64,000 nucleotides of DNA, from contig NZ_PTJS01000001.1 in assembly GCF_002941025.1 (NCBI RefSeq), forward strand, positions 6,603,959-6,667,958, read 5' to 3'. This stretch comes from Streptomyces sp. QL37 (GTDB lineage: Bacteria > Actinomycetota > Actinomycetes > Streptomycetales > Streptomycetaceae). This document shows positions 9,676 through 19,910 of this stretch, in pieces; positions within the stretch are counted from its first letter, which is position 1, and each line of letters starts with the position of its first letter. Position numbers and translations under genes: made by a program. Below the pieces are notes generated by a model. The model had not been told where the DNA came from. It did not search any database and saw only the letters and a program-made list of their open reading frames with translations.

Positions 9676-11271
9676 GTGAGCGGCGCGATCGACGCCCGGT
9701 CCCTCGCCGTGGTGATCTTCCTCGCCTTCGTCGCCGTGTCCCTGCTGCTGTGCGGACTCGCCGCCGCCGACCAGGACGATCCGGAACACTTCTACGCGGG
9801 CGGCGCCACCCTCGGCCCCGTCGGCGCCGGACTGGCCATCGCCGGCGACTACGTCTCCGCCGCCACCCTGCTCTCCACCACCGGATCCGTGGCACTCGCC
9901 GGATTCGACGGCCTGCTGTTCGCCCTGGCGACGGTCGCCTCACTGGCCCTCGTCATGCGCCTCTTCGCCGAACGGCTGCGCCGAAAAGGCGTGTTCACCA
10001 TGGGGGACTTCCTCGCCGACCGGCTCGGCGACGGGTCCGTACGCCGTGCGCTCGGCGTGGCCACCCTTGTCGTACTGGCCCCTCTGCTGCTCGTACAGCT
10101 CACCACCGCCGGCCGCGTCATGACCTCCATGTTCGGGCTGCCCGACGGAGCTCTCACCGGCTGCACCGTCGCCAGTGGCGCACTGATGGTCTGCTACTCG
10201 GCGTTCGGCGGGATGCGGGGCACCGGCTACATCCAGATCCTCAAGGTGGCCGTCGTCCTCGGAGCGGTCACCCTGCTCGCGGGACTCGTCCTCGCCCGCT
10301 TCGACTGGTCCCCGTTCGCCCTCTTCGACGCCGCCCGGGCGGGCAGCGGGGCGGGCGGCGCCTACGCGCGCCCCGGCCTTCAGTTCGGCCACGGACTCGC
10401 CGGCGGGCTCGACCTGATCGGCTTCCAGGCCACCCTCCTGCTCGGCGCCGCCTGCATGCCGCACATCATGATGCGGCTCCACCCGGTCCGCGACGCCTGG
10501 ACCGCCCGCCGGGCCGGCATCTGGGCCGTCGGCCCCGTCGCCCTGCTCTGCGTCGGCATCGTCATCGTCGGACTCGGAGCCTCCGCCCTGGTGGGCCGGG
10601 AGCTGCTGCACGCCGCCGACCCGGCCGGCGGCACCTCCCTGCTGATGGTGACCAGCGCCCTGGACCCGGGTGCGGCCGGTCCCCGCGACAGCCCTCTGTT
10701 CGCACTCGTGGCCTGCGCCGCGTTCGCCACCACGCTCGCCGCCGTCGCCGGGATCACCCTGGCCGCCGCCTCTTCCCTGGCCCGCGACTTCACGGTGAAG
10801 TCGGGCGCCCAGGGCGAGGGCAAGGCCTCCAGCAGGGAGATCCGGCGCGCCCGCTGGGCCGTCGTCGGCATCGGGGCACTCGCCGTCCTCCTCTCGGCGT
10901 ACACCCACGACCGCAACCCCCAGGTGCTGCTCTCCCTGTCCTTCGCGGCGGCGGCCTCGGTCCTGCCGCCCGTCCTGCTGTACGCCCTGTTCCGGCCGCG
11001 CTTCAACGCCCGCGGGGTGCGATGGACCGTGTACGGGACGCTTCCGCTGATCGGGATCCTGATGGTCCTGTCCCCGGCGTTCTCCGGCACACCGATCGCG
11101 CTCTTCCCGGAGTGGGACTTCGACGTCTTCCCGCTCCAGACCCCGGGCCTGGTCACGATCCCCGCGGGATTCCTGCTCGGGCTGCTGGGATCGGGGAAGG
11201 ACCCCGACGCGGCGCCCGACGACCGGCACCGCCACCGGATCCGCCGGGCACCCGTACGCGACGGCGCCTGA
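9676..11271 (+). CDS. Sodium:solute symporter (SSS family), cation/acetate-type
   Basis: A 531-residue polytopic membrane protein with about 13 hydrophobic segments. The AGDYVSAATLLSTTGSVAL segment near residue 55 and the later LLGAACMPHIMMR segment are typical of ActP-like solute:sodium symporters (acetate, pyruvate, short monocarboxylates). The start GTG at 9676 precedes SGAIDARSLAVVIF, a clean first membrane helix; longer frames would add arginine-rich nonsense. The cytoplasmic C-terminus ends in a His/Arg-rich tail. It lies behind a PucR-type regulator. The exact substrate cannot be read from sequence. Confidence 0.9.
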   Translation: MSGAIDARSLAVVIFLAFVAVSLLLCGLAAADQDDPEHFYAGGATLGPVGAGLAIAGDYVSAATLLSTTGSVALAGFDGLLFALATVASLALVMRLFAERLRRKGVFTMGDFLADRLGDGSVRRALGVATLVVLAPLLLVQLTTAGRVMTSMFGLPDGALTGCTVASGALMVCYSAFGGMRGTGYIQILKVAVVLGAVTLLAGLVLARFDWSPFALFDAARAGSGAGGAYARPGLQFGHGLAGGLDLIGFQATLLLGAACMPHIMMRLHPVRDAWTARRAGIWAVGPVALLCVGIVIVGLGASALVGRELLHAADPAGGTSLLMVTSALDPGAAGPRDSPLFALVACAAFATTLAAVAGITLAAASSLARDFTVKSGAQGEGKASSREIRRARWAVVGIGALAVLLSAYTHDRNPQVLLSLSFAAAASVLPPVLLYALFRPRFNARGVRWTVYGTLPLIGILMVLSPAFSGTPIALFPEWDFDVFPLQTPGLVTIPAGFLLGLLGSGKDPDAAPDDRHRHRIRRAPVRDGA

Positions 11272-11289
11272 GCGCGATCCCGGAAGGCG

Positions 11290-11922
11290 CTACAGGCCGA
11301 GCTCGGCCGTGTGCAGCCGGGCCAGCGCGTCCTTGTCGCCCTCCAGCTCCACCCGGGCCGCGTCCTGCCGCCCGGCGGCGAACAGCAGCAGCTCACCCGG
11401 CTCCCCGGTGACCGTCACCACCGGGGTGCCCTTGTGGGCCACCGCCGTCTGACCGTCCGGGCGGCGCAGCACCAGCCCCACCGGGGCCCGGCGGCCCAGC
11501 ATCCGTGCCGTCTTCTCCGTACGCGACCACAACACGTCGGCGAAGACCGGATCGAGGTCCCGCTGCGACCAGTCGGGCTGGGCCCGGCGCACGTCCTCCG
11601 CGTGGATGTAGAACTCGACGGTGTTGGCCGCCTCGTCCAGCTGCTTCAGACCGAAGGGCGAGAAACGCGGGGGACCCGTTCGGATGAGCTGGATCAGCTC
11701 CTCGTACGGCTTGGCGGCGAATTCGGCCTGGACCCGCTCCAGCCGGTTCTTCAGAGCACCCAGCATGATCCCGCCCGCCGCGTCGGCGCGGCGTTCACGA
11801 ACCACGACATGGGCGGCCAGGTCACGGGTCTTCCAGCCGTCGCACAGGGTCTGGGCCTCGGGACCCGCCGCTTCCAACAGGTCGGCGAGCAGAAGACGTT
11901 CACGCTTCGCATGGGTCGACAT
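11290..11922 (-). CDS. TIGR03085-family (DinB/mycothiol-type) protein
   Basis: A 210-residue protein of the actinobacterial TIGR03085 family, related to the DinB/maleylpyruvate isomerase N-terminal fold. It begins [20 protein letters not shown] and carries the family features [18 protein letters not shown] and, further on, [14 protein letters not shown], whose His residues usually bind a metal. The ATG at 11922 is preferred over more upstream frames because it matches the conserved N-terminus. Mycothiol-linked chemistry is a general suggestion for the fold; the reaction is unknown. Transcribed opposite to hisI, whose start is 84 bases away. Confidence 0.88.
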   Translation of the reverse strand: MSTHAKRERLLLADLLEAAGPEAQTLCDGWKTRDLAAHVVVRERRADAAGGIMLGALKNRLERVQAEFAAKPYEELIQLIRTGPPRFSPFGLKQLDEAANTVEFYIHAEDVRRAQPDWSQRDLDPVFADVLWSRTEKTARMLGRRAPVGLVLRRPDGQTAVAHKGTPVVTVTGEPGELLLFAAGRQDAARVELEGDKDALARLHTAELGL

Positions 11923-12006
11923 GCCCGCCAGCGTACGGCCGACGCCCGCGGTCCGCCCAGTGGACGCACGACCGGACGGCCCCGTCCGGGGCGGCACAAT
12001 GGGCGC

Positions 12007-12387
12007 ATGACCAGCACGCCCGGCTCCACGCCCGCCAGCAATCTCGACCCGGCCGTCGCCGCCCGCCTCAAGCGCGGCCCCGACGGACTGTTCCCGGCCA
12101 TCGCCCAGCAGTACGACACGGGTGAGGTGCTCATGCTCGGCTGGATGGACGACGAGGCGCTGCACCGCACCCTCACCACGGGCCGCTGCACCTACTGGTC
12201 CCGCAGCCGCCGGGAGTACTGGGTCAAGGGCGACACCTCCGGCCACATCCAGCAGGTCAGGTCCGTCGCCCTCGACTGCGACGCCGACACGGTCCTGGTG
12301 AAGGTCGACCAGACGGGTGCCGCCTGCCACACCGGCGACCGCACCTGCTTCGACAAGGACGTCCTTCCGCTCACCGCGCCCCGATAA
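12007..12387 (+). CDS. hisI: Phosphoribosyl-AMP cyclohydrolase
   Basis: Third step of histidine synthesis, opening the adenine ring of phosphoribosyl-AMP. 126 residues, normal for a stand-alone HisI. Visible are the zinc and magnesium sites: the Asp-rich [14 protein letters not shown] and the Cys residues of [12 protein letters not shown], plus the active-site segment [18 protein letters not shown]. It is only 11 bases upstream of trpE and surely co-transcribed with it, so a histidine enzyme is tied to the first tryptophan enzyme, echoing the shared PriA step. Confidence 0.97.
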   Translation: MTSTPGSTPASNLDPAVAARLKRGPDGLFPAIAQQYDTGEVLMLGWMDDEALHRTLTTGRCTYWSRSRREYWVKGDTSGHIQQVRSVALDCDADTVLVKVDQTGAACHTGDRTCFDKDVLPLTAPR

Positions 12388-12398
12388 GGTCAGCCGCC

Positions 12399-13892
12399 AT
12401 GGATCTCGAGACCTTCCGCAAGCTCGCCGTCGACCGGCGTGTCATCCCCGTCAGCCGCCGGCTCCTCGCGGACGGTGACACCCCCGTCGGGCTCTACCGC
12501 AAGCTCGCGGCAGAACGCACCGGCACGTTCCTCCTCGAATCCGCGGAGAACGGCCGCACCTGGTCCCGCTACTCCTTCATCGGGGTACGCAGCGCCGCCA
12601 CCCTGACCTCCGTCGACGGACAGGCCCACTGGCTGGGCACCCCACCCGTCGGCGTCCCCGTCGAAGGCGACCCGCTACAGGCGCTCCGGGCCACCGTCGA
12701 GACCCTGCACACCCCCCGCGACCTGGTCGGCGACGAGGGCCTGCCGCCATTCACCGGCGGCATGGTCGGCTACCTCGGCTACGACGTCGTACGCCGACTG
12801 GAGCGGATCACCGAGCACGGCGGCGACGACCTGAAGCTCCCCGAGCTCACCATGCTGCTCACCTCGGACCTCGCCGTGCTCGACCACGGGAACGGCACCG
12901 TCCTGCTGATCGCCAACGCGATCAACCACAACGACCTGGACACCGGGGTCGACGAGGCCTACCAGGACGCGGTCGCCCGGCTCGACGCCATGGAACGCGA
13001 CCTCTCCAGGCCCGTGGAGAACGCCCCCGCCGCGCTGCCGCCCTCCGAGCTCCCGCCGTACACCGCGCTCTGGGGCGGCCAGGCGTTCATGGACGCCGTC
13101 GAGGACGTCAAGGAGCGGATCAGGGCGGGAGAGGCCTTCCAGGTCGTCCCCTCCCAGCGCTTCGAGACGCCCTGCACGGCGAGTGCCCTGGACGTCTACC
13201 GGGTCCTCCGCGCCACCAACCCGTCGCCGTACATGTACCTCTTCCGCTTCGACGGTTTCGACGTCGTCGGCTCCAGCCCCGAGGCGCTCGTCAAGGTCGA
13301 GGACGGCCGGGCGATGGTTCACCCCATCGCCGGTACCAGGCACCGCGGCGCCACCCCGCAGGAGGACCAGGCACTCGCCGACGAGCTCCTCGCCGACCCG
13401 AAGGAACGCGCCGAGCACCTGATGCTCGTCGACCTCGGCCGCAACGACCTGGGACGGGTCTGCGAGCCCGGCAGCGTCGAGGTCGTCGACTTCATGTCGG
13501 TCGAGCGGTACTCGCACGTGATGCACATCGTCTCCACCGTCACCGGACGCGTCGCCGAGGGCCGCGGCGCCTTCGACGTCCTCACCGCGTGCTTCCCCGC
13601 CGGCACGCTCTCCGGAGCGCCCAAGCCCCGCGCCCTGCAGATCATCGAGGAGCTCGAACCCAGCCGCCGGGGGCTGTACGGGGGCTGCGTCGGCTACCTC
13701 GACTTCGCGGGGGACTCCGACACCGCCATCGCCATCCGGACCGCCCTGCTCCGCGACGGCACCGCGTACGTCCAGGCGGGCGCGGGCATCGTCGCGGACT
13801 CCGACCCGGTCGCCGAGGACATGGAGTGCCGGAACAAGGCCGCCGCGGTCCTGCGAGCCGTGCACACGGCCAACCGCCTCGGGGCTCACTGA
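12399..13892 (+). CDS. trpE: Anthranilate synthase component I
   Basis: A 497-residue TrpE that converts chorismate to anthranilate with a glutamine amidotransferase partner (TrpG), which is not in this window. The feedback motif LLES is present ([18 protein letters not shown]), so inhibition by tryptophan is expected. The catalytic core shows [30 protein letters not shown] and [18 protein letters not shown]. It starts with ATG right after hisI. No leader peptide or attenuator fits in the 11-base gap, so any attenuation would act upstream of hisI. Confidence 0.97.
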   Translation: MDLETFRKLAVDRRVIPVSRRLLADGDTPVGLYRKLAAERTGTFLLESAENGRTWSRYSFIGVRSAATLTSVDGQAHWLGTPPVGVPVEGDPLQALRATVETLHTPRDLVGDEGLPPFTGGMVGYLGYDVVRRLERITEHGGDDLKLPELTMLLTSDLAVLDHGNGTVLLIANAINHNDLDTGVDEAYQDAVARLDAMERDLSRPVENAPAALPPSELPPYTALWGGQAFMDAVEDVKERIRAGEAFQVVPSQRFETPCTASALDVYRVLRATNPSPYMYLFRFDGFDVVGSSPEALVKVEDGRAMVHPIAGTRHRGATPQEDQALADELLADPKERAEHLMLVDLGRNDLGRVCEPGSVEVVDFMSVERYSHVMHIVSTVTGRVAEGRGAFDVLTACFPAGTLSGAPKPRALQIIEELEPSRRGLYGGCVGYLDFAGDSDTAIAIRTALLRDGTAYVQAGAGIVADSDPVAEDMECRNKAAAVLRAVHTANRLGAH

Positions 13893-13974
13893 GACCGGCC
13901 GGCGGAAGAGGAGCGGCGTGACGGGGCCGGGCACGCACCCCCGTCCGCCGGTCGGTCCGAGCCGGTAGGGGATA

Positions 13975-14634
13975 GTGGAGTACGTGAGTGCTGTCCCCGT
14001 ACCCCAGCCCCGTGCCCGAGCCGCCTCCGCGCCCGACAGCGCGGGAAGCCGCCGAAGCCTGGCCGCCGGCCTGCTCCTCGGAGCGGCCGGTGCCACCGTC
14101 GTCCTCCTCGCCTCCGGGCAGACCTGGGCCGAGGGCAAGGCGGCCGTCGGAGGCGGCACCCTTCCGCTCAGCGCCGACGGCCAGGACGTCACCGGCCTCC
14201 CCGCCGCCCTCGCCGTCGTCGGCCTGGCCGCCCTCGTCGCCGTCTTCGCAGTCCGCGGCGGAGGCCGGCTGATCGTCGCCGGACTGCTGGCCCTCAGCGG
14301 CCTCGGCGCCGGACTGAGCGCCTGGTCCGGAGCCTCGGACAGCGCGGCCCTGGACGAGCGGGCCGCACAGACCACGGGCAACACCTCGGCCACCGTCGAC
14401 GCCCTCAGCCACACCGCCTGGCCCTACGTCACCGCGGCCGGCGGGCTGCTCATCCTGCTCGCCGGACTGCTCGCCCTGCGCTACGGCAGCCGCTGGCCGG
14501 CCATGTCGGGACGGTACGAGCGGGACGGCACGCCCCGCCCCCGCAAGGCCCCCCGCACCGCCCCGGACCCCGACCGGCCCGAGGAACTGTGGAAGGCCCT
14601 GGACCGCGGCGAGGACCCGACGCGCGAGGCATGA
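13975..14634 (+). CDS. TIGR02234-family trp-associated membrane protein
   Basis: A 219-residue membrane protein with four predicted helices: AGLLLGAAGATVVLLASG, LAVVGLAALVAVFAV, LIVAGLLALSGLGAG and the AAGGLLILLAGLLAL stretch. Family TIGR02234 is conserved between trpE and trpC in actinobacteria. The Pro/Arg-rich N- and C-termini look cytoplasmic. The start GTG at 13975 follows GGTAGGGG; a second GTG at 13984 is an alternative. Function unknown; proposed links to tryptophan export or supply are guilt by association. Confidence 0.88.
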   Translation: MEYVSAVPVPQPRARAASAPDSAGSRRSLAAGLLLGAAGATVVLLASGQTWAEGKAAVGGGTLPLSADGQDVTGLPAALAVVGLAALVAVFAVRGGGRLIVAGLLALSGLGAGLSAWSGASDSAALDERAAQTTGNTSATVDALSHTAWPYVTAAGGLLILLAGLLALRYGSRWPAMSGRYERDGTPRPRKAPRTAPDPDRPEELWKALDRGEDPTREA

Positions 14635-14728
14635 CCCCCAGCCTCACGTCCACCGGCACGTACGGGACAATGGCAGCAAGCTTTCGTAAGCGCGACACCT
14701 TCAGCGCAACACCAACTAGGAGCAACTC

Positions 14729-14980
14729 ATGGCGGGCAGCAGCCACGGACACACCCCGGCCGCCTGGACCGGTGTCATCATCTCCTTCATCGGCTTCTGC
14801 ATCGCCGGCCTCTTCATGGTCGCGGCGAACACGCTCGGCTTCTGGGCCGGTATCGCCGTCGTCCTCCTCGGCGGGGTCGTCGGTCTCGCCATGAAGATGG
14901 CGGGCCTCGGCATGCCGAAGGAGTCCGCGGAGATGGCGGCCGCCAGGGCCCGCGCCTCCCGGGCCCAGATCACGGTCTGA
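14729..14980 (+). CDS. HGxxPAAW-motif small membrane protein
   Basis: An 83-residue protein with the named motif at its N-terminus (HGHTPAAW) and two membrane helices (VIISFIGFCIAGLFMVAA, AGIAVVLLGGVVGLAM), then an Ala/Arg-rich cytoplasmic tail. A strong AGGAG lies 6 bases before the ATG. This family is found beside trp genes across Streptomyces and relatives; no biochemical role is known. The 94-base gap after TIGR02234 may hold its own promoter. Confidence 0.88.
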   Translation: MAGSSHGHTPAAWTGVIISFIGFCIAGLFMVAANTLGFWAGIAVVLLGGVVGLAMKMAGLGMPKESAEMAAARARASRAQITV

Positions 14981-15005
14981 CCGGTCACGAGCACCGGCGA
15001 CACGA

Positions 15006-15040
15006 CGCGAGGCGCGGCCCGGGCAGGGCTGCGCCTCGCG
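15006..15040 (+). terminator. Hairpin after the HGxxPAAW gene
   Basis: Perfect 10-base stem CGCGAGGCGC / GCGCCTCGCG around a 15-base loop, 25 bases downstream of the stop. It ends only two bases before a GTG at 15043, so that GTG would be hard to reach for a ribosome; this favours GTG 15064 as the start of the next gene. Confidence 0.6.
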
Positions 15041-15063
15041 CCGTGAGCGGGGACAATCGGCCC

Positions 15064-15543
15064 GTGGACGCCTCAGCCTCTCCCGCAGCCGCCGCCCCGG
15101 ACCAGCCCCCCGTGCGGGGCCCCGGTCCGCAGGCCCCCGCCCCGGTCTCCCGGCTCCGCCGGCTCGCCACGCCCGTCGGGGTCCTCGCCGCCGTCGTCGG
15201 AGCCTTCGGCTACGTCGCCACGGTCGACCCCAACGAGCCCGGCCACTACCCGGTCTGCCCCATGCTCCGCTTCACCGGCGTGTTCTGCCCCGGATGCGGC
15301 GGGCTGCGCAGCGCCCACGCGTTCGCCCACGGAGACCTGGCCGCCGCCCTCGGCGCCAACGCCCTGGCCGTCGTCGGCTACGGCGTCTTCGCCGCGGTCT
15401 GGGTGCTCTGGGCGGTCCGCGCGAGCCGGGGCAGGCCCCTGCGGATCGGCCTCGCACCCGGCTACTGGTGGGGTGTCGGCGCGGTGCTGCTGGTGTTCTC
15501 CGTGGTCAGGAATCTGCCCTTCGGCTCGGCGCTGGCGCCCTGA
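15064..15543 (+). CDS. DUF2752 membrane protein
   Basis: About 159 residues with the DUF2752 signature VFCPGCGGLRSAHAFAHGD: a CPxCG pair with the conserved GLR, followed by membrane helices (LAVVGYGVFAAVWVLWAV, WWGVGAVLLVFSVV). The N-terminal 40 residues are Pro/Ala-rich. GTG 15064 is used because of the hairpin just before GTG 15043; the longer start would add seven residues. Members sit in the trp cluster of many actinobacteria; function unknown. The two Cys suggest metal or redox chemistry at the membrane, which is inference. Confidence 0.82.
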   Translation: MDASASPAAAAPDQPPVRGPGPQAPAPVSRLRRLATPVGVLAAVVGAFGYVATVDPNEPGHYPVCPMLRFTGVFCPGCGGLRSAHAFAHGDLAAALGANALAVVGYGVFAAVWVLWAVRASRGRPLRIGLAPGYWWGVGAVLLVFSVVRNLPFGSALAP

Positions 15544-15656
15544 ATGACCAGGTAGTGGGACGTAAGGCCGCCGGATGCGGGCCCTGAGCCGTCCTGCGGA
15601 TACCATCGAGATGGCTGATCCTGTACCCATCACCGCTTCGGAAGGGGGCCGCTCGC

Positions 15657-16466
15657 GTGAGTGTGCTCGACGAGATCATTGACGGCGTTCGCGCCGACCT
15701 CGCGGAGCGGCAGGCGCGCGTCAGCCTCGACGAGCTCAAGGAACGCGCCGCGCGCGCTCCCCAGGCCAAGGACGGAGTCGCCGCCCTGCGCGGCGAGGGT
15801 GTGACCGTCATCTGCGAGGTCAAGCGTTCCAGCCCCTCCAAGGGGGCCCTTGCCGCCATCGCCGACCCGGCCGCGCTCGCCGCCGACTACGAGGCCGGCG
15901 GGGCATCCGTCATCTCGGTCCTCACCGAGGAGCGCCGCTTCGGCGGCTCGCTCGCCGACCTGGAGGCCGTCCGCGCCAAGGTCGACATCCCGGTCCTGCG
16001 CAAGGACTTCATCGTCACCTCGTACCAGCTGTGGGAGGCACGCGCCTACGGCGCCGACCTCGCCCTGCTGATCGTCGCCGCCCTCGACCAGGAGGCCCTC
16101 GTCTCGCTGATCGAGCGGGCCGAGTCGATCGGCCTGACGCCGCTCGTCGAGGCCCACGACGAGGAGGAGGCGGAGCGCGCGGTGGACGCCGGGGCGAAGA
16201 TCATCGGTGTCAACGCGCGCAACCTGAAGGACCTCAAGGTCGACCGTTCCACCTTCGAACGCGTCGCCCCCGAGATCCCCGACCACATCGTCAAGGTCGC
16301 CGAGTCCGGCGTCCGCGGCCCGCACGACCTCATCGCCTACGCCAACGCCGGCGCGGACGCGGTGCTGGTCGGCGAGTCCCTGGTCACCGGCCGGGACCCC
16401 CGCGCCGCCGTCGCCGACCTGGTCGCCGCAGGCGCCCACCCGGCACTCAGGCACGGACGGAGCTGA
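15657..16466 (+). CDS. trpC: Indole-3-glycerol phosphate synthase
   Basis: A 269-residue TrpC that closes CdRP to indole-3-glycerol phosphate. Catalytic features seen: [11 protein letters not shown] (Lys and Glu of the active site), [24 protein letters not shown] and [12 protein letters not shown]. It starts GTG after GAAGGGGG. It begins the trpC-trpM-trpB-trpA run. The trpD and trpF genes are absent from this run; TrpF is supplied by PriA. Confidence 0.96.
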   Translation: MSVLDEIIDGVRADLAERQARVSLDELKERAARAPQAKDGVAALRGEGVTVICEVKRSSPSKGALAAIADPAALAADYEAGGASVISVLTEERRFGGSLADLEAVRAKVDIPVLRKDFIVTSYQLWEARAYGADLALLIVAALDQEALVSLIERAESIGLTPLVEAHDEEEAERAVDAGAKIIGVNARNLKDLKVDRSTFERVAPEIPDHIVKVAESGVRGPHDLIAYANAGADAVLVGESLVTGRDPRAAVADLVAAGAHPALRHGRS

Positions 16467-16474
16467 TCCCACCC

Positions 16475-16690
16475 GTGCCCGCCGACCGTCCCTCCGCCCG
16501 CATCCGGCCGGGCCTGCGCCCCGCCGCCGCGAGCGCCCGGGACCCGCACGCGCCGCTGGCGCGCGGCTGCCGCCCCCGCGGCTGCCGCGCCCCCGCCCGG
16601 CGGGTGCACGGCCGGCGCGTGCGGTACGTGATCGGCGACGAACCGGGCCAGGTGAACGGGATGCGATGGCGCACGGGGTCCGCGCCGTAG
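16475..16690 (+). CDS. trpM: Small tryptophan-biosynthesis modulator TrpM
   Basis: A 71-residue, very basic protein between trpC and trpB. The N-terminal part is low-complexity Arg/Ala/Pro, but the C-terminal segment RRVRYVIGDEPGQVNGM is not what random GC-rich DNA gives and matches my memory of the TrpM/TrpX product, which in S. coelicolor influences growth and secondary metabolism. The GTG at 16475 lies 8 bases after the trpC stop; the N-terminus is uncertain and a start nearer to GRRVRYV is possible. Confidence 0.65.
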   Translation: MPADRPSARIRPGLRPAAASARDPHAPLARGCRPRGCRAPARRVHGRRVRYVIGDEPGQVNGMRWRTGSAP

Positions 16691-16828
16691 CGAGCCCCGG
16701 CCGTCGCCCGTCCCCCCGTACAGGGGGATCCGCACGCCCCACCGCACCGACCGTCCACCGGTCGGCGCGGCGCTCCGCCCATGGCGCATACGGTGACATC
16801 ACCCGTTGCGATTCGAGGAGCACGTCGC

Positions 16829-18109
16829 ATGTCGTCCGACTTCTTCATCCCGGACCCCGAGGGTCTGATCCCCAGCGCCGAGGGGTACTTCGGCGCGTTC
16901 GGTGGCAAGTTCATCCCGGAGGCGCTGGTCGCCGCCGTGGACGAGGTGGCCGTCGAATACGACAAGGCCAAGGCGGACCCGGCCTTCGCCGCCGAGCTCA
17001 ACCAGCTCATGGTCGACTACACGGGCCGGCCCAGCGCGCTGACCGAGGTCTCGCGCTTCGCCGAGCACGCCGGAGGCGCCCGCGTCTTCCTCAAGCGTGA
17101 GGACCTCAACCACACCGGCTCGCACAAGATCAACAACGTGCTCGGCCAGGCCCTGCTCACCAAGCGCATGGGCAAGACCCGCGTCATCGCGGAGACCGGA
17201 GCCGGGCAGCACGGTGTCGCCACCGCGACCGCGTGCGCCCTCTTCGGGCTCGAGTGCACCATCTACATGGGCGAGATCGACACCGAGCGGCAGGCGCTGA
17301 ACGTGGCGCGCATGCGGATGCTCGGCGCCGAGGTCGTCGCGGTGAAGTCCGGCTCCAGGACCCTCAAGGACGCCATCAACGAGGCGTTCCGGGACTGGGT
17401 CGCCAATGTGGACCGCACCCACTACCTCTTCGGCACGGTCGCCGGGCCGCACCCCTTCCCGGCGATGGTCCGCGACTTCCACCGGGTGATCGGTGTCGAG
17501 GCCCGCCGCCAGATCCTCGAGCGCGCCGGCCGGCTGCCGGACGCCGCTGTCGCCTGCGTCGGCGGCGGCTCCAACGCCATCGGCCTCTTCCACGCCTTCA
17601 TCCCGGACGCGGACGTCCGGCTGATCGGCTGCGAACCCGCCGGACACGGTGTGGAGACCGGCGAGCACGCGGCGACCCTGACCGCGGGCGAGCCCGGAAT
17701 CCTGCACGGCTCCCGCAGCTACGTCCTCCAGGACGAGGAGGGCCAGATCACCGAGCCGTACTCGATCTCGGCCGGACTCGACTACCCCGGCATCGGCCCC
17801 GAGCACGCGTACCTCAAGGACGTCGGCCGCGGCGAGTACCGCGCCGTCACCGACGACGCCGCCATGCAGGCGCTGCGTCTCCTCTCCCGCACCGAGGGGA
17901 TCATCCCGGCCATCGAGAGCGCGCACGCGCTGGCCGGCGCCCTAGAGGTCGGACGGGAGCTCGGCCCGGACGGACTGATCCTGATCAACCTGTCCGGCCG
18001 CGGCGACAAGGACATGGACACGGCAGCCCGCTACTTCGGGCTGTACGACGGTGCGGACGCGGTCGTCGAGGCCGATGTCGCCGACGGAGAGGAAGAGGTC
18101 ACCAAGTGA
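16829..18109 (+). CDS. trpB: Tryptophan synthase beta subunit
   Basis: The PLP subunit joins indole with serine. 426 residues. The N-terminus [20 protein letters not shown] and the PLP lysine in [14 protein letters not shown] are plain, as are the glycine-rich [12 protein letters not shown] phosphate loop and [15 protein letters not shown] 16829 has GAGGAG nine bases upstream; an ATG 48 bases earlier is less likely. Its stop overlaps the trpA GTG (GTGA), which couples synthesis of the two subunits of the channel-forming complex. Confidence 0.96.
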   Translation: MSSDFFIPDPEGLIPSAEGYFGAFGGKFIPEALVAAVDEVAVEYDKAKADPAFAAELNQLMVDYTGRPSALTEVSRFAEHAGGARVFLKREDLNHTGSHKINNVLGQALLTKRMGKTRVIAETGAGQHGVATATACALFGLECTIYMGEIDTERQALNVARMRMLGAEVVAVKSGSRTLKDAINEAFRDWVANVDRTHYLFGTVAGPHPFPAMVRDFHRVIGVEARRQILERAGRLPDAAVACVGGGSNAIGLFHAFIPDADVRLIGCEPAGHGVETGEHAATLTAGEPGILHGSRSYVLQDEEGQITEPYSISAGLDYPGIGPEHAYLKDVGRGEYRAVTDDAAMQALRLLSRTEGIIPAIESAHALAGALEVGRELGPDGLILINLSGRGDKDMDTAARYFGLYDGADAVVEADVADGEEEVTK

Positions 18110-18918
18110 GCGGCAACCGAGAGCTTCTCGAATCGACGCTGGCCAAGGCCGCGTCCGAGGACCGGGCGGCGCTCATCGCCTACCTGCCCGGAGGCTTCCC
18201 GACCGTCGACGGCGGCATCGCGGCCGTCAAGGCGGCCGTCCAGGGCGGCGCCGACGTCATCGAGGTGGGCCTCCCGCACAGCGACCCGGTGCTCGACGGG
18301 CCGGTCATCCAGACCGCCGACGACATCGCGCTGCGCGGCGGAGTCAAGATCGCCGACATCATGCGTACGGTCCGTGAGACGCACGAGGCGACGGGCGCGC
18401 CGATCCTCGTCATGACGTACTGGAACCCGATCGACCGGTACGGCGTGGAGCGCTTCACCGCCGAGCTCGCCGAGGCGGGCGGAGCCGGGTGCATCCTGCC
18501 CGACCTGCCTGTCCAGGAGTCCGGACCGTGGAGGGAGCACGCCGACAAGCACGGTCTCGCCACCGTCTTCGTCGTCGCCCCGAGCAGCAAGGACGCGCGC
18601 CTCGCCACCATCACGGCGGCAGGATCGGGCTTCGTCTACGCCTCCTCGCTGATGGGCGTCACCGGCACCCGCGAGTCGGTCGGCGAGCAGGCCCAGGACC
18701 TGGTGCGGCGCACCCGCGCCACCACGGACCTGCCGGTCTGCGTGGGCATCGGCGTCTCCACCGCCGAGCACGCCCAGCAGGTCGCCGGCTTCGCCGACGG
18801 GGTGATCGTCGGCTCCGCCTTCGTCAAGCGGATGCTCGACGCCCCGGACGAGGCCGCAGGGCTCGCCGCCGTCCGCGCGCTGGCGGGCGAACTGGCCGAG
18901 GGCGTTCGAAAGCGCTGA
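18106..18918 (+). CDS. trpA: Tryptophan synthase alpha subunit
   Basis: 270 residues; splits indole-3-glycerol phosphate into indole and glyceraldehyde-3-phosphate, passing indole to TrpB. The catalytic Glu and Asp are visible in [18 protein letters not shown]. Later segments [22 protein letters not shown] and [16 protein letters not shown] are typical. Last gene of the run, followed by a hairpin terminator at 18951. Confidence 0.96.
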   Translation: MSGNRELLESTLAKAASEDRAALIAYLPGGFPTVDGGIAAVKAAVQGGADVIEVGLPHSDPVLDGPVIQTADDIALRGGVKIADIMRTVRETHEATGAPILVMTYWNPIDRYGVERFTAELAEAGGAGCILPDLPVQESGPWREHADKHGLATVFVVAPSSKDARLATITAAGSGFVYASSLMGVTGTRESVGEQAQDLVRRTRATTDLPVCVGIGVSTAEHAQQVAGFADGVIVGSAFVKRMLDAPDEAAGLAAVRALAGELAEGVRKR

Positions 18919-18950
18919 CAGCCGTCGTCATCCGTACGGGTGGACCTGGG

Positions 18951-18980
18951 ACCGGGGAGGCGCTGACGTGCCTCCCCGGT
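18951..18980 (+). terminator. Terminator of the trpC-M-B-A run
   Basis: Arms ACCGGGGAGGC (18951-18961) and GCCTCCCCGGT (18970-18980), an 8-base loop, then TCGTTT. It stands 32 bases after the trpA stop and 13 bases before the GTG of the next gene. Confidence 0.7.
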
Positions 18981-18993
18981 TCGTTTGCGCGGT

Positions 18994-19806
18994 GTGAGCG
19001 AGAACCAAGACCGTAGAAGAGCCGCGCGCGACCGGCTCGCCCAGCAGCGTGAGCAGGACCGGGCGCGGGACCGCCGCCGCCGCACGCTGATCGTCTCGAC
19101 CGCCGTGGTGGGGGTGCTGGCGCTGGCAGCCGTGATCGGAGTGATGGCGGCCAACGCCGGCAAGAACGACGAGGACAGCGAGGCCGGGCCCGCCGTCACC
19201 CCGTCCGGGGCGATGGGCAAGGACGGCCTCGCCCTCCAGGTCGGGGCCGACGACGCCCCGTCCACGCTCACGATCTGGGAGGACTTCCGCTGCCCGGTCT
19301 GCGCCCAGTTCGAGAACGCCTTTCGCGACACGATCACGAAGCTCACCGACAGCGGCCGGCTCAAGGTGGAGTACCACCTGGCCACGATCATCGACGGCAA
19401 TCTCGGCGGAAGCGGTTCGCTGCGCGCGGCCAACGCGGCCGCCTGCGCCCAGGACGCCGGAAAGTTCGCCCCGTACCACGACACCCTCTTCCGCGATCAG
19501 CCCGCCGAGACGGACGACGCCTTCGGTGAGAACAGCAAGCTGATCGAGCTGGCCGGCAAGGTGAAGGGCCTGGACACGCCCGCCTTCCGCAGCTGCGTGG
19601 AGGACGGCACGCACGACAGCTGGGTCGAGAAGTCCAACAAGGCGTTCACCGAAGGCGGCTTCGAGGGCACACCGACCGCGCTGCTCAACGGCGAGTCGAT
19701 CTTCCCGAAGAAGGGGAACGAACAGATCTCCGTCGCCAACCTCGAGAAGTGGGTCGCGGAGGCCAACAAGGGCAAGAAACCGGCCACCGTCGGGGCAACT
19801 CCCTGA
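18994..19806 (+). CDS. Membrane-anchored DsbA-family thioredoxin-like protein
   Basis: About 270 residues. A highly charged Arg/Gln N-terminus precedes one hydrophobic anchor (TLIVSTAVVGVLALAAVIGV), so the domain faces outside. The thioredoxin-fold segment ILTIWEDFRC-type sequence reads LTIWEDFRCPVCAQFE, with active site CPVC. The cis-Pro region is GTPTALLNG. It probably acts in disulfide exchange of exported proteins, a role compatible with the Cys-containing exported cutinases and trypsin in this window. A TTG nine bases earlier is an alternative start. The ribosome site is weak. Confidence 0.87.
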   Translation: MSENQDRRRAARDRLAQQREQDRARDRRRRTLIVSTAVVGVLALAAVIGVMAANAGKNDEDSEAGPAVTPSGAMGKDGLALQVGADDAPSTLTIWEDFRCPVCAQFENAFRDTITKLTDSGRLKVEYHLATIIDGNLGGSGSLRAANAAACAQDAGKFAPYHDTLFRDQPAETDDAFGENSKLIELAGKVKGLDTPAFRSCVEDGTHDSWVEKSNKAFTEGGFEGTPTALLNGESIFPKKGNEQISVANLEKWVAEANKGKKPATVGATP

Positions 19807-19910
19807 CCCGTGCCCATAGCTCCGGGGGTACTCCGCCGGGGCCCCGTTACCCAGAAGTTGCCGGACGGCTTGCCGTACGTCCCGTCCGGCAGGGTAGCGT
19901 CGACCCCGTC

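Noticed and set aside
9452..9679. Small frame whose stop overlaps the symporter start, considered as a DUF485 partner
   Set aside because: It has no membrane helix and is Pro/Ala/Arg-rich; DUF485 proteins have two clear helices.
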